Below, piece by piece: positions 9,840 to 18,481 of a stretch of DNA of 64,000 nt; position 1 is the stretch's first letter; the number at the start of each line of letters is the position of its first letter. The position numbers and the translations under genes were made by a program. A model generated the notes under the pieces. The model was given only the letters and a program-made list of their open reading frames with translations, had not been told where the DNA came from and did not search any database. This stretch comes from an uncultured Haliea sp. (GTDB lineage: Bacteria; Pseudomonadota; Gammaproteobacteria; Pseudomonadales; Halieaceae), in NCBI GenBank assembly GCA_913062625.1, contig CAJXWP010000002.1, forward strand, positions 62,001 to 126,000. The letters are read 5' to 3'.

Positions 9840-11761
9840 GTCTGCTCCTTGACAGCCCGCCACGCAGCATCAAAGGCTGCATCCATCAGCGCAATCGCCT
9901 CGGAATCTGTGTTGGCAATGGAGATACGCCCGAACTGTGCACGGCCAATCTCGTGGGGTGCCTGTCCTTCCTCCCATTTTGGGTCGTCCAGTGCGAGATA
10001 GGGGTAGGAATAGCCGTGGGGAATGCGGTTGACGGTGATGGCCCGAATGTCGCGCTCGTGGTTGAAGCCGTGCTTGCCCAGTAAAGACTGCAATTGCTCG
10101 CGGATATCCTGTTCGTAGCTGGCGAAGGGGGTGGCGTATATTTTGTGACGCCCCATACGCAGCTGGTCGCGCCCTGATCCTTGTTCATCCGATGTAGTTA
10201 TCGTCATTGGCGAGTTCATCATGAACACCACCATCGGGTCATCCGGTCCGCGTGGGGGTTCGTATCCCCCGACCGTCATTGACGGCGCTGTGCTCACCCA
10301 CTGGAACGGATCATAGGGGCACTGGAACATTGTTGCGCCCAATTCGGAGAAGGCACGGCCGTTTTCCAACTGTACGTTGGCATAGACAAAAGGTGTCTTG
10401 ACGCCGTAGCGCAGGCCTTCCTTCTGTCGTTCCGGCATTTCAGGACACAGATGGGGTATGAGGACGTTATAGCAGGCCAGAACGCTGTGATCAGCGGTGA
10501 CACGCAGGGGCTTCCCCTGCTGCACGTAATCGACTTCAACGTGTTTACCGTCGACTTCACGCACGCCAACTACCGTGCTATTGAGCCGAAGCCGAGTTGC
10601 CTGCTCATCTTTGTCCAGTGCGGTGTAATCGAATCGGGCGATGGCGACGTCTTCTGGCCCCTTCATGTCGGGGGCAACACCGGGTATCAGTTTTTGTACC
10701 AGCAACCTGGCCACAGAGGCATTGCCATCTGGGAACATGCGCACCTCCAGAAGGCTTTCCAAAAAAACTTCCCCAACAGAAGCTGCTGCTTTACCCAGCC
10801 AGCCCATCGCTTTAATGCCGCTGGCGCCGTTGCCGACGGCTTCCAGCACTGTGAGGTGCCATCCAGAGAAGCCTGACAAATGGAGGATGATTGCATTCAT
10901 TATCGGCAGGGTGTCCTCATTGAGGCCGACGCGTTCCAGCAGGAATCGGTTGTAGCTGACAGAATTAACGTAGTCCCATTTCTCGCTGAGTGACAGTCCC
11001 TCGAGGAAGTCTCGTTGGCCACCAAAAAAGTCGATTAAAATGTCTTGCTCGCTACTGGGTAGCGGCAAGGCGCGTACTTTTTCCTCGTAACCTTCACCGC
11101 CGTACATGACCGCGTTCCAGTTGCCACCCACTGTCACGTAGCCGTCCGGTCCTGGTATTGCCACGCCATTATCGGCATCGAGCTTGCCTGCCAGCATAAA
11201 GTTGTCCGGTGTATTGATGTCCATCGTCGCAACAAAGTCATCATCGATACCGATGTCGGTCATCAGTCCCCCAGCTGCTTTGCTGAAGCTACTGGGGGTT
11301 TCCAGGTTTTGGGCGCCGCCCAGGCTCAGCATCATTCTGCCGTCCTGGTGAAACTCGTTACGTTTGGCATGGCCACCAAAGTCGTCGTGATTATCGAGCA
11401 GCAGGATGCGGGCCTCGGGGCCCATTTTCTTGCGATAGAAGTAGGCGGCTGCCAGGCCGCTCATGCCGGCACCGACGACGACCAGGTCATAGTGTTCGTC
11501 CAGCGTTTCGTATTGTGACGGCTTTTCTCCGCGCCAGGCCAGGTCGTGGGCCACTTCGAAGGAGCCCACGTGACTGCCCCGCATGCCGGTGAGGGTAGGG
11601 GGGTAATAGGCGGAGGAGTCTGGCGGGCTGAATGCCGTGGGAGTGCCAATTGATATCTTCGCGGCAGGCTCAATGTCGCTGCCGCAAGCGTGCAGCACGA
11701 CGCCAGCCGCGCCTATCGCTATCCCGTTCATGAAATCTCGACGTGTTATCTGTATTGCCAT
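9836..11761 (-). CDS. Tat-exported FAD-dependent spermidine dehydrogenase-like protein (paralogue A)
   Basis: 641 residues from the ATG at 11761. An apparent TTG start 12 bases upstream is rejected because its GGAG is the ribosome site. The N-terminus carries a Tat signal (TRRDFMN) and a hydrophobic run ending in a cysteine (LHACGS), which could be a lipobox. Then come GMRGSHVGSFEVAH, the FAD motif VVGAGMSGLAAAY (about 94-106) and LLDNHDDFGGHAKRNEF, all typical of bacterial spermidine dehydrogenases (SpdH). It would oxidise a polyamine in the periplasm. It is divergent from a TetR gene and very similar in layout to the protein at 15921. Substrate is inferred. Confidence 0.8.
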   Translation of the reverse strand: MAIQITRRDFMNGIAIGAAGVVLHACGSDIEPAAKISIGTPTAFSPPDSSAYYPPTLTGMRGSHVGSFEVAHDLAWRGEKPSQYETLDEHYDLVVVGAGMSGLAAAYFYRKKMGPEARILLLDNHDDFGGHAKRNEFHQDGRMMLSLGGAQNLETPSSFSKAAGGLMTDIGIDDDFVATMDINTPDNFMLAGKLDADNGVAIPGPDGYVTVGGNWNAVMYGGEGYEEKVRALPLPSSEQDILIDFFGGQRDFLEGLSLSEKWDYVNSVSYNRFLLERVGLNEDTLPIMNAIILHLSGFSGWHLTVLEAVGNGASGIKAMGWLGKAAASVGEVFLESLLEVRMFPDGNASVARLLVQKLIPGVAPDMKGPEDVAIARFDYTALDKDEQATRLRLNSTVVGVREVDGKHVEVDYVQQGKPLRVTADHSVLACYNVLIPHLCPEMPERQKEGLRYGVKTPFVYANVQLENGRAFSELGATMFQCPYDPFQWVSTAPSMTVGGYEPPRGPDDPMVVFMMNSPMTITTSDEQGSGRDQLRMGRHKIYATPFASYEQDIREQLQSLLGKHGFNHERDIRAITVNRIPHGYSYPYLALDDPKWEEGQAPHEIGRAQFGRISIANTDSEAIALMDAAFDAAWRAVKEQT

Positions 11762-11780
11762 TGTTGTCTCCAATTACTTT

Positions 11781-11820
11781 ACATGTCAGATGACATGTTC
11801 TAGCATGTCAGTTGACATGT
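11781..11820. promoter_or_regulatory. Twin palindromic TetR operators
   Basis: Two palindromes lie side by side in the divergent promoter: ACATGTCAGATGACATGT (11781-11798, perfect) and GCATGTCAGTTGACATGT (11803-11820, perfect over the inner 16 bases). Their centres are 22 bp apart, about two helical turns, so two dimers would bind the same face. The core is TGTCA-NN-TGACA. The site begins 20 bases upstream of the SpdH-like start and runs to 18 bases before the GTG of the TetR gene, so it should control both. Confidence 0.8.
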
Positions 11821-11838
11821 CAAATTTTGGATGGTCCC

Positions 11839-12411
11839 GTGACGGATAAGCGCAAGCAACAAATTCTACAAGCGGCAATTGAGCTTGTTGCAGATGAGGG
11901 CTATGGAAGCCTGAGTATGCGCGCTCTGGCGCGCGCCAGCGGTATGAAACTGGGTGCGCTGCAATATCACTTCCGTACCTGGGGCGACCTGCTTCGGGCG
12001 CTCGTGGACTATATCGCTGAAGAAATTCGTCAGGCATTCGAATCGCGCAAATTACATGAGGGCTCGCCGAGTGTTGCGGAAATCGCGGCGTTCATGCTCG
12101 ACGATTCCGCCGGCACCGGGGAGGGATTGCTCGGTGACAGGCTTTGGCCACAACTCTGGGCCATGGAACAGGTGGAGCCAGTGGTGTCCGACCTGTTGGA
12201 GGAAGTCTATGCCGAGTATCTGGAAATCCTCGAAAGAGCAATGGAAGCGGCGGGAATCGAGTCACCCCGAGCGGAAGCGCTTTGCCTGATGTCACTGCTG
12301 GAGGGTGAATCACTTTTCACCGGTAAGGGTAGGCGCTGGGAAGGCGACAGAGAAGCCGTGCGCGAAACAATCCTGAAACTTATTAATGAAAGATACGGAG
12401 ACAAAAAGTGA
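11839..12411 (+). CDS. TetR-family transcriptional regulator
   Basis: 190 residues if the GTG at 11839 is used; upstream TTG codons at 11812 and 11827 also fit the frame, but the first lies inside the operator. The N-terminus is a TetR helix-turn-helix: KRKQQILQAAIELVADEGYGSLSMRALARASGMKLGALQYHF in segments, with conserved G and YHF. The C-terminal half is the ligand domain. The twin palindromes just upstream suggest autoregulation and repression of the divergent SpdH-like gene. A membrane-protein gene overlaps its 3' end (GTGA) and is probably co-transcribed. Confidence 0.88.
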   Translation: MTDKRKQQILQAAIELVADEGYGSLSMRALARASGMKLGALQYHFRTWGDLLRALVDYIAEEIRQAFESRKLHEGSPSVAEIAAFMLDDSAGTGEGLLGDRLWPQLWAMEQVEPVVSDLLEEVYAEYLEILERAMEAAGIESPRAEALCLMSLLEGESLFTGKGRRWEGDREAVRETILKLINERYGDKK

Positions 12412-13127
12412 GCACAGCACAAACATTGGACTACCAAATTAATAGACTTGGGTTCTGGTCGGTGATCGTTGCGATTACCACGGGCGTTGTATCCATGTTT
12501 TTCCCACTGGACGCCCCAGGTGGTTACACCGCAGAGCATGTAGATCGTGTGGCCTGGCTGAGTGCTAATAAAGGTGAATTTATCGCCGGCTGGGTGAACC
12601 AGATAGTGGCTATGTTCAGTTTGTCAGCGGCGTTTGCCTGCGGTGCCTGGGTGGTCGCAGGGAAAAACTCGCTCCGTGCCATACTCGCATTGTTGTTCGT
12701 TGCGATGGCTACGATGGCCTTTATTATTCCGAAATTTATAGCAGTATGGACCATACCCCTGCTGGCAGACACCATTACAGCCGGGGCGATGGGTGCAGAG
12801 CTGGCTGACCCTTTGCTCCGCATGCTGAACGTTTCGATTCCCTTTTCCCTGTATACCTCTTTCGATTATCTGGGTTTCTGGTTGTATTCGGTTTTTGCCC
12901 TGTTAGCCGCCGGCCCACTCTACGGTGACAGCAAGAGCGCCAAGATATCGGCTGTTGGCCTGGGTGTGTTCGGTATGGTCTACCAGGTCTTGATGGTCGC
13001 TTTGTTCCTGGGTGCCATAGCACCGGTAGACATTGAAGCTTATTTCATAGGCGCTTCCCTGCTGCTGCTGTTTCATTTGGTTGCCATGGCGTTTGTTTTT
13101 AAAAGATCGATGTCCTCCGCCTCGTGA
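12408..13127 (+). CDS. Polytopic membrane protein, unknown function
   Basis: 239 residues. The GTG start overlaps the TetR stop (GTGA), with GGAG about 9 bases upstream, so translation is coupled. Hydrophobic segments such as FWSVIVAITTGVVSMFF, IVAMFSLSAAFACGAW, AILALLFVAMATMAFII, YLGFWLYSVFALLAAGPL, VFGMVYQVLMVALFLGAI and AYFIGASLLLLFHLVAMAF indicate about six or seven membrane helices. It resembles DUF4386-like proteins in its helix layout, but I cannot assign it. The operon context suggests that the same signal sensed by TetR controls it. Confidence 0.75.
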   Translation: MSTAQTLDYQINRLGFWSVIVAITTGVVSMFFPLDAPGGYTAEHVDRVAWLSANKGEFIAGWVNQIVAMFSLSAAFACGAWVVAGKNSLRAILALLFVAMATMAFIIPKFIAVWTIPLLADTITAGAMGAELADPLLRMLNVSIPFSLYTSFDYLGFWLYSVFALLAAGPLYGDSKSAKISAVGLGVFGMVYQVLMVALFLGAIAPVDIEAYFIGASLLLLFHLVAMAFVFKRSMSSAS

Positions 13128-13290
13128 TTGTCTCGTAGGTGGCAGGGCCGACCTGAAGTGCGCCCAATTCAAGATTTTTGATTCGATGGTTTATAGGCTA
13201 AGTAAAAAGTGGAAAGCTCCGCCTGAATAAAAAGTCACTATAAGAAGCGTAAAAATACATCAATAAGGTAATGCTGTTATGGAGAATAAA

Positions 13291-15432
13291 ATGAAAATAA
13301 TACACAAGTCTTTGCTGGCGGTGGCTGTCTCTGCTTCGCTTGCTCCCGTTTCGGTTTACGCGCAGCTGGAAGAGGTGGTAGTTACCGCACAAAAGCGGGC
13401 GCAGAACCTTCAGGATGTGCCCATCGCGATCAGTGCGATTAATGCAGAAGTACTTGCGGAAACCGGGGCTATCACCATTACCCAGATCATACCCATGGTG
13501 CCCGGTCTAACCGGATCCGATTACGGGCTGGCGACCAATACCTGGGCGATTCGCGGTATCAGCAGCAACGACTGGTCCTTCGGCTCAGAGCCAGCAGTGG
13601 GTGTCTTCTTCGATGACGCCTACGTGGGGCGTAACATTTTCGCTACCGGTACGTTCTTCGACATATCCCGAATTGAAGTGGTCAAAGGTCCGCAGGGAAC
13701 ACTCTTTGGCCGCAACGCCGCTGCCGGGGCCATCAGTCTGATCAGTAACAAACCCGCTGACGAGAACGAGGCAAAACTGGGAATTTCCTTGGGTGACGAG
13801 GGGCAGCAACGGTATGAGGTCGTTGGTAACCTCGCCCTCAGTGATTCATTTGCCGTACGTCTTGCTTACCAACACGACGAGTGGGAGGGGATGTGGGAAG
13901 AAATCAACACGGGTGATGATGCCTATACAAAAAGCGACGCTGTGCGCCTGATGGCGCGCTGGGACGTCAGTGACAACGTGGAAGCCTTATTTCGTGCTAA
14001 CTACGCCAAAGCAGATACGAACTATACGAGTACAGTCAACATCCCATTTAACGTCGCTGATCCCGGCGTTGAGTACCCCGATAAGTATGCACTCAACGAA
14101 GCCAGCTACGAGGAAAATGAGGACTACGGCTTTGGCATGACGCTTAACTGGGAAATTAATGAAGCGTTGACACTGGTCTCCATCACCGATGTTCGCCATG
14201 GTGAGAATATTTTTCGTGGGGACGGTGATGAGACCGCGGACGATGCAGCGGTTGACCTTATTTTGTTCGGGGGGTTTACCGGGGGAATGACCGTCCCTAT
14301 AGATCTCCGCGGTGACGCAGACACCGTTTACCAGGAGTTTCGGCTGAGTGGCGGCTCGGATTCTATCACCTGGTTCGCGGGTATTAGCTACTATTATGAA
14401 GACCTGGACATGCACAAATATAATATTGATTACGTTGATACGGCTTTGGGCCTGGGCACAGTGTTTGTTACCAGGCTCGCTAATCAAGGTGAAAACAACT
14501 CCTATGGCGTTTATGCGGATGCCACCTGGAACGTGACCGAGAAGCTGGCGCTGATCGGCGGCGCGCGCTGGAGCTACGATGACAAGGATTGGTGTACCAA
14601 TACGCTGGAAAATACTGTTCCTCTTTCTCCACCATTCCCTACCGATGGCAATGTATGCACCGATGAGAACTGGGATGAGATTACGCCTCGCCTCATAGCT
14701 CAGTATGACATTGGCGACGATGCGATGATTTTTGGAAGTGTATCAAAAGGCTACAAAGGCGGTGGCTTTAATAATGACGCGGCGGACACCAACGGCGATT
14801 TCATGGGTGACACCGTTTTCTCCTTTGATCCCGAAACCAGCGTCGCCTACGAAGTTGGATTGAAGTCGACCATGCTGGATGGGCAAATGCAGCTCAATGG
14901 TTCAGTGTTCTACAGTGAATACGACGACTTTCAGGTCGCGCGCGAGAGCCTCGAGACCGGTGTGGTTATCTCGAATGCGGGGGATGCGGAGACGATGGGG
15001 CTGGAGGCGGAACTCTCCTATTCGCCCGTGGAGAATCTGGTGCTGATGGCCAACTATGCCTATCTTGATACGGAGTTCAGCCAGGGTTTCCTCGATGGCA
15101 ACGACTTGGCCTATGCGCCTGGAAACACCTTCTCAGTTGGCACTAACTTCAACCACGACTTGCTGGGAGGTAGGCTCAACTGGTTTGTCATCTATAACTA
15201 TACGGATGACTTTTATCATGAGGCCACTAACGTATGGGAGGAAGATGCCTATGGTTTGCTCAACGGCAAAGTAACCTACACGCCGGCCAGCGAACGCTGG
15301 GATTTTGCCGTAGCGGCGGACAATATCACCGATGAGGACTATGCTGCGGCACGGGGAGACATCGGCTTGGGAGAGTCTATCCATTGGGGTTACAAGCGCA
15401 TGGTGAGGGCAGAGTTCAATGTCTACTTCTGA
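13291..15432 (+). CDS. TonB-dependent outer-membrane receptor
   Basis: 713 residues from the ATG at 13291, with GGAG 7 bases upstream; an ATG 12 bases earlier overlaps that site. A Sec signal peptide (MKIIHKSLLAVAVSASLAPVS then YAQ) is followed by the TonB box LEEVVVTAQKR, a plug domain with RIEVVKGPQGTLFGRNAAAGAI, and a beta-barrel ending in an aromatic residue (FNVYF). It imports a substrate larger than porins admit, using TonB energy. Next to a secreted cupin and a Tat-exported amine dehydrogenase, it may import an amine-bearing molecule or polyamine conjugate; iron chelates remain possible. Confidence 0.92.
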   Translation: MKIIHKSLLAVAVSASLAPVSVYAQLEEVVVTAQKRAQNLQDVPIAISAINAEVLAETGAITITQIIPMVPGLTGSDYGLATNTWAIRGISSNDWSFGSEPAVGVFFDDAYVGRNIFATGTFFDISRIEVVKGPQGTLFGRNAAAGAISLISNKPADENEAKLGISLGDEGQQRYEVVGNLALSDSFAVRLAYQHDEWEGMWEEINTGDDAYTKSDAVRLMARWDVSDNVEALFRANYAKADTNYTSTVNIPFNVADPGVEYPDKYALNEASYEENEDYGFGMTLNWEINEALTLVSITDVRHGENIFRGDGDETADDAAVDLILFGGFTGGMTVPIDLRGDADTVYQEFRLSGGSDSITWFAGISYYYEDLDMHKYNIDYVDTALGLGTVFVTRLANQGENNSYGVYADATWNVTEKLALIGGARWSYDDKDWCTNTLENTVPLSPPFPTDGNVCTDENWDEITPRLIAQYDIGDDAMIFGSVSKGYKGGGFNNDAADTNGDFMGDTVFSFDPETSVAYEVGLKSTMLDGQMQLNGSVFYSEYDDFQVARESLETGVVISNAGDAETMGLEAELSYSPVENLVLMANYAYLDTEFSQGFLDGNDLAYAPGNTFSVGTNFNHDLLGGRLNWFVIYNYTDDFYHEATNVWEEDAYGLLNGKVTYTPASERWDFAVAADNITDEDYAAARGDIGLGESIHWGYKRMVRAEFNVYF

Positions 15433-15470
15433 TTGAATGCAAATCAAGACTGTGAGCGGTAGAGACCATT

Positions 15471-15914
15471 ATGAAAAGACTGATATTTGTTGTTTTCTTC
15501 GTTACGGCGCTCGGAAATATGCAAGCTAAAGCTGACGCTGGAGTGCTGTCACTGAATCCGGAGCAAATGCGGGAGCTAGCGCTCGACAGAATTTCGCCCT
15601 GGCCACCCGAAACGGTGATCAAGGGTACGAACGAGCACTGGCAGAAGGAACTGCATCGAGGCGAGGTCACAGTGGCGATTTATGAGTCTATGCCGGCGCT
15701 GATTGATGTCAGTGATCCCTTTCCCTACGACGAATATGTGTTTGTCTTGGAGGGCGAGGTGACGCTGATTTCCCTAGAGGGTGACAAGCAGACTCATCGG
15801 CAGGGGGACAGCTTCCTGGTGCCCAAAGGGTGGCGAGGCACCTGGGACATGCCGGTCAAATACCGCGAGATGATTGTCGTGGAGACCAAGGCCTGGGTGG
15901 CCTCTGGGGAGTAG
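15471..15914 (+). CDS. Secreted cupin-domain protein
   Basis: 147 residues with an N-terminal signal peptide (MKRLIFVVFFVTALGNMQAKA). The rest is a single cupin barrel: PYDEYVFVLEGEVTLISLEGDKQ and GDSFLVPKGWRGTW resemble the DUF861/cupin_3 group. Metal-binding histidines of canonical cupins are mostly absent, so catalysis is doubtful; ligand binding is as likely. It ends 6 bases before the SpdH-like paralogue B and follows the TonB receptor by 38 bases, so the three form one unit and probably act in the periplasm. Confidence 0.78.
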   Translation: MKRLIFVVFFVTALGNMQAKADAGVLSLNPEQMRELALDRISPWPPETVIKGTNEHWQKELHRGEVTVAIYESMPALIDVSDPFPYDEYVFVLEGEVTLISLEGDKQTHRQGDSFLVPKGWRGTWDMPVKYREMIVVETKAWVASGE

Positions 15915-15920
15915 TTCCTG

Positions 15921-17795
15921 ATGAAGAGAACCATTACCCGGCGCGATTTTCTTAATGGTGCTGCACTGTCAGTGGCGGCGATAGCGACGGCACCCTATCG
16001 CTCGCAGCCATTGCACGCGGCTGTTGGTAAGGCGACTGATTACTACCCGCCGCTGCTTAACGGCATGCGTGGTAGCCATAAAGGTTCATTCGAGGTAGCT
16101 CATGCCCTGGTAATGCAGGGGCAGCGCTCCAGCGAATATGAGCGGATAGACGATGAATACGACCTGGTCGTGGTAGGCGGCGGCATCAGCGGGCTGGCCG
16201 CAGCCTATCTGTACAGAAAGCAGATGGGCGCCAACGCCAAAATTCTCGTGCTGGATAACCACGACGACTTTGGTGGTCATGCCAAGCGCAATGAGTTTGA
16301 TGTCGACGGGAAGATGCTGCTCGGTTTTGGCGGCAGCATAAACCTGGAGCAGTCTGCCATGAGTCCGGCTGCATACCAGCTATTGGAAGAGATTGGTGTT
16401 GATTTCAAAGCGCTACAGGATGCCGGCGCGTCGGACTATGCATTGTCTAATGACGAGGCGCCCTTTGGGCTTTACCTGGGCGCAGATCAGTACGGTAAAG
16501 GCCAGATTGTTACAGGCACTTGGAGCAAGGCACTGTCGGGCGCGGGAGAGTACCGCACCACGATCGGATCGCTGAACCTGTCCGCAGATGACAAGGGCAA
16601 ACTGATCAGCCTGATAGCTGGCGAGAAAGACTACCTTGCTGATATACCCCTACAAGATAAAGACCGTTACTTGCGCAACACCAGTTACGCAAGTTTCCTG
16701 CGTGATCGGATCGGGCTTTCCCCTGGCGGCTGCAAGCTCACTGAGCCGTGGGTGAGCGCGATTTATGGCGTTGGCATAGAGAGCGTGTCAATCATGGAAG
16801 CGCTAAGCTTCGGTGCACCGGGCATGAACGCACTGGGGTTGCGAGATTCTTTGACGCAACCCGAAGAAACAGAAGACCCAAACCAGTACCGCTACCCGAT
16901 GTTTCCCGATGGCAATGCTTCAGTGGCCAGGTTGTTGGTGCGCAAACTGATTCCACAGGTGGCGCCGGGTAATAGCATGCAGGATGTGGTTACCGCACGG
17001 TTTGACTATTCACAGCTGGACTGTGAAAGCTCCCCAGTGCGCCTGCGCTTAAATAGCACGGTCGTTAACGTCGCTAATCGAGGCGATGACGCGGTTGATG
17101 TCAGTTACGTTAGTAACGGCAGGGCCATTCAGGTAAGAGGCAAACACTGCATTCTTGCGGGCTATAACGGCATGATTCCACACCTGTGTCCGGAATTGCC
17201 CAAGGCGCAAAAAGAAAATCTGGCGTATGGCGTTAAAGTGCCGTTTATCTGGGCCAATGTCCTGCTGAAAACCGGCGCGGCTGTGCGACAAGGCGGTGTA
17301 TCAGTGTACCAGGCACCCGGCAGTTTTTTCGAGCTAGTTGCGCACGCTCCGCCTGTGGCATTGGGTGGCTATGAGGCGTCTGCTGGGCCAGATGAACCCA
17401 TGCTGATGTTCATGGGGCACATGCCTGCACCAAAAGGTGACGGTAGCCAGACTGCGCGGGATCTGTGTCGCCTCGGTAGACACAGGCTGCTGACGACATC
17501 ATTCTCCGACTATGAACAGGCCATCCGCCAGCAGCTTACCGGTATGTTTAGCGGATACGGTTTTGACGCAGACCGTGATATTCAAGCCATAACCGTGAAC
17601 CGCTGGTCTCATGGGTATGCTTACGAATACATGGAATTGTACGACCCAGACTGGGCCCAGGGGCAGGCGCCCCATGAACTGGGTCGCAAACCGATTGGCC
17701 GCATCAGTATTGCCAACTCCGACTCTGAGGCTTATGCCTATGTGCAGGCAGCAATCGATGCGGCGATTCGAGCAGTAGGTGAAGTGGTGGCATGA
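15921..17795 (+). CDS. Tat-exported FAD-dependent spermidine dehydrogenase-like protein (paralogue B)
   Basis: 624 residues. The Tat signal TITRRDFLNGAALSVAAIA is at the very N-terminus, followed by YYPPLLNGMRGSHKGSFEVAH, the FAD motif VVGGGISGLAAAY (about 83-95) and LDNHDDFGGHAKRNEF. It shares this layout, and the C-terminal APHELGRKPIGRISIANSDSEA, with the gene at 9836; the two are paralogues. The family oxidises spermidine-type amines. Here it sits between a secreted cupin and a membrane protein whose ATG overlaps its stop (ATGA). The membrane protein may take its electrons; this is inference. Confidence 0.8.
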   Translation: MKRTITRRDFLNGAALSVAAIATAPYRSQPLHAAVGKATDYYPPLLNGMRGSHKGSFEVAHALVMQGQRSSEYERIDDEYDLVVVGGGISGLAAAYLYRKQMGANAKILVLDNHDDFGGHAKRNEFDVDGKMLLGFGGSINLEQSAMSPAAYQLLEEIGVDFKALQDAGASDYALSNDEAPFGLYLGADQYGKGQIVTGTWSKALSGAGEYRTTIGSLNLSADDKGKLISLIAGEKDYLADIPLQDKDRYLRNTSYASFLRDRIGLSPGGCKLTEPWVSAIYGVGIESVSIMEALSFGAPGMNALGLRDSLTQPEETEDPNQYRYPMFPDGNASVARLLVRKLIPQVAPGNSMQDVVTARFDYSQLDCESSPVRLRLNSTVVNVANRGDDAVDVSYVSNGRAIQVRGKHCILAGYNGMIPHLCPELPKAQKENLAYGVKVPFIWANVLLKTGAAVRQGGVSVYQAPGSFFELVAHAPPVALGGYEASAGPDEPMLMFMGHMPAPKGDGSQTARDLCRLGRHRLLTTSFSDYEQAIRQQLTGMFSGYGFDADRDIQAITVNRWSHGYAYEYMELYDPDWAQGQAPHELGRKPIGRISIANSDSEAYAYVQAAIDAAIRAVGEVVA

Positions 17796-18481
17796 GCCTA
17801 CTACAGTACAGGGTACTTAACGGGTGGCCGCTTTTTTTCCTGATAGCTGTGTTGACCTTGACCGCTATGATGGCGGGTCTGATTCTAATCGGTGTACAAA
17901 CACCAGAAGCTACGGTAGACCTGATTCGACTCTCTGTGCAGATCGCTTCGCCCTGGATCTTTGTCGCGTTTGTCACTTCACCCCTGGTACAACTTTTCCC
18001 CGGCAGCATGTCGAAATGGCTTGCGCGTAACCGCCGCTACGTCGGGTTATCTTTTGCTGCCGGATTCGGCTGGCAGGCAATTTTCATTGCAGTATTACTG
18101 ACTAAGTATCCATCCTATTACTGGGAGGTTTTACATAACGCGACTGACCTTTCCCTGCGTATTGTTAGCTATATATTTTTACTTGCCTTAACCGTCACTT
18201 CATTTTTTCCGGTGCGCCGAAAGATGCGTCCTGAGCATTGGCGCCGGTTGCACCTGGCGGGTATCTGGTACTTCTGGGCGGCGATCTGGGCGAGCTATGC
18301 CCCCGCAGCTTTGAGCAGCGACGCCAAGGCGATTCACATTGTTTACTTCGTCCTGGGTTTGCTTGTGCTTTTCATTCGCATTGTTGCCTACCAGAGAACT
18401 CGAGCTGGCAAGTCCATTCACAAAACTACCGGCCGCGATCAAAGTCGTGGCTCTGGAAAATGTCAGGAGCATGTACTGTGA
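17792..18481 (+). CDS. Membrane protein, ferric-reductase/MsrQ-like topology
   Basis: 229 residues with about six membrane segments (PLFFLIAVLTLTAMMAGLILI, WIFVAFVTSPLVQLF, YVGLSFAAGFGWQAIFIAVLL, RIVSYIFLLALTVTSFF, WYFWAAIWASYAPAAL, IVYFVLGLLVLFIRIVAY). The RRYVGLSFA and RRKMRPEHWRRLHLAG segments recall MsrQ-like heme membrane proteins, where they flank heme ligands. However, the first expected histidine is not at the usual place. Its ATG overlaps the stop of the SpdH-like gene, and its stop overlaps the GTG of the acyl-CoA ligase. It may be the quinone-linked electron acceptor for the exported flavoprotein. Confidence 0.6.
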   Translation: MSLLQYRVLNGWPLFFLIAVLTLTAMMAGLILIGVQTPEATVDLIRLSVQIASPWIFVAFVTSPLVQLFPGSMSKWLARNRRYVGLSFAAGFGWQAIFIAVLLTKYPSYYWEVLHNATDLSLRIVSYIFLLALTVTSFFPVRRKMRPEHWRRLHLAGIWYFWAAIWASYAPAALSSDAKAIHIVYFVLGLLVLFIRIVAYQRTRAGKSIHKTTGRDQSRGSGKCQEHVL

